Shown here: positions 63,607 to 64,000 of the stretch, piece by piece
How the letters are laid out: every line of letters starts with the position of its first letter
How positions within the stretch are numbered: the stretch's first letter is position 1
Assembly (NCBI GenBank): GCA_963806935.1
Contig: CAWEAT010000048.1
Location: 1-64,000 of the forward strand
Length of the DNA stretch: 64,000 bases
DNA from: Roseiarcus sp963806935
GTDB taxonomy: Bacteria > Pseudomonadota > Alphaproteobacteria > Rhizobiales > Beijerinckiaceae
Direction: 5' to 3'
Translations under genes and position numbers: made by a program
Notes under the pieces: generated by a model
The model's input: only the letters and a program-made list of their open reading frames with translations
What the model was told of the DNA's origin: nothing
The model's database searches: none

Positions 63607-64000
63607 TGAGCAAGCTCGAAAAGCCCAACTCCTATCGCACGGGCCCGAACGAGCGCGGCCGCTTTGGCATCTACGGCGGACGCTTCGTCCCCGAGACGCT
63701 GATGCCACTCATCCACTCGCTTGAGAAGGCCTATGCGGAGGCCAAGGCCGACCCGTCGTTCAAGGCCGAGCTCGACCACCTGCTCAAGCACTATGTCGGG
63801 CGTCCGAGCCCGCTTTATTTCGCCGAGCGGCTGACGCAGCACTTGGGCGGCGCCAAGATCTACTTCAAACGCGAGGAGCTCAACCACACCGGCGCCCACA
63901 AGATCAACAACGTGATCGGGCCAGATCCTGCTCGCCCGCCGGATGGGTAAGAAGCGCATCATCGCCGAAACCGGCGCGGGCCAGCATGGCGTCGCGACCG
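63606..64000 (+). pseudogene. trpB: Tryptophan synthase beta chain, frameshifted and cut by the window end
   Basis: The N-terminal 105 residues are typical TrpB: RFGIYGGRFVPETLMPL, YVGRPSPLYFAERLTQ and the PLP-lysine stretch ELNHTGAHKINN. After NNVIG the frame changes; removing one G from the run at 63918-63920 restores GQILLARRMGKKRIIAET and GAGQHGVAT up to the end of the window. The enzyme joins indole and serine into tryptophan. Because it is essential in prototrophs, an extra G in a homopolymer run is more likely a sequence error than real inactivation. About 290 further residues lie outside. Confidence 0.88.

Overview
The window looks like a chromosome segment of a GC-rich alphaproteobacterium, most likely of the order Hyphomicrobiales (Rhizobiales) and perhaps near Beijerinckiaceae or Methylocystaceae. 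The order is supported by the radA-cvpA-purF block, the complete ccoNOQP-ccoGHIS cluster, rhizobial-type L-rhamnose catabolism (RhaI plus an aldolase-dehydrogenase RhaD), small families typical of the order (DUF6460- and DUF6489-like) and trpF-trpB linkage. The family placement is inference.

Layout. (1) About 1-8226 is the end of an integrated element. It holds a large nuclease-NTPase gene whose first half is broken by many single-base indels, an ArdC antirestriction gene that is frameshifted and has lost its HExxH zinc motif, a tyrosine recombinase, and a tRNA-Gly(GCC) 3' end serving as attachment site. (2) 8716-10728 carries an M24 peptidase, a HbpS/GlcG-like secreted protein and a small lipoprotein. 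(3) 10753-15952 is an L-rhamnose locus, rhaK-rhaU divergent from rhaD-rhaI, with no transporter or regulator in view. (4) 16368-20545 holds mixed regulators and a frameshifted PLP enzyme. (5) 20950-26307 holds a Wzx-like flippase, a methyltransferase, a CYP153-like P450 and a cyclopropane fatty acid synthase. (6) 26565-32788 is an overlapping operon: threonine synthase, M16 protease, GNAT acetyltransferase and a degenerate GGDEF-EAL membrane protein. (7) 33153-39818 has a GT25 glycosyltransferase, clpB, several small membrane or unknown proteins, HdeD, LapA and a zinc alcohol dehydrogenase. (8) 39847-48580 is the cbb3 oxidase structural and assembly cluster in one orientation, preceded by a FixK-like regulator: a microaerobic respiration module. 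(9) 48782-55931 has radA-cvpA-purF, an OFA-type transporter with its 41-residue partner, and a PiT phosphate transporter. (10) 56005-64000 has an exonuclease, a cNMP/CBS/DUF294 protein, an M20 peptidase, a FolP-FolK fusion, a branched-chain aminotransferase, a ModE-like regulator and trpF-trpB.

Two patterns cut across the window. First, four otherwise conserved chromosomal genes (the PLP enzyme, ccoO, the M20 peptidase and trpB) are each restored by removing one base, which suggests residual assembly errors at least for ccoO and trpB. Second, short tandem arrays with the core GGAAGGAAATCAAA and a period near 22 nt lie on the sense strand just downstream of genes at two loci, with related single copies elsewhere. 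I do not recognise this repeat. No CRISPR array and no complete tRNA or rRNA gene is visible.
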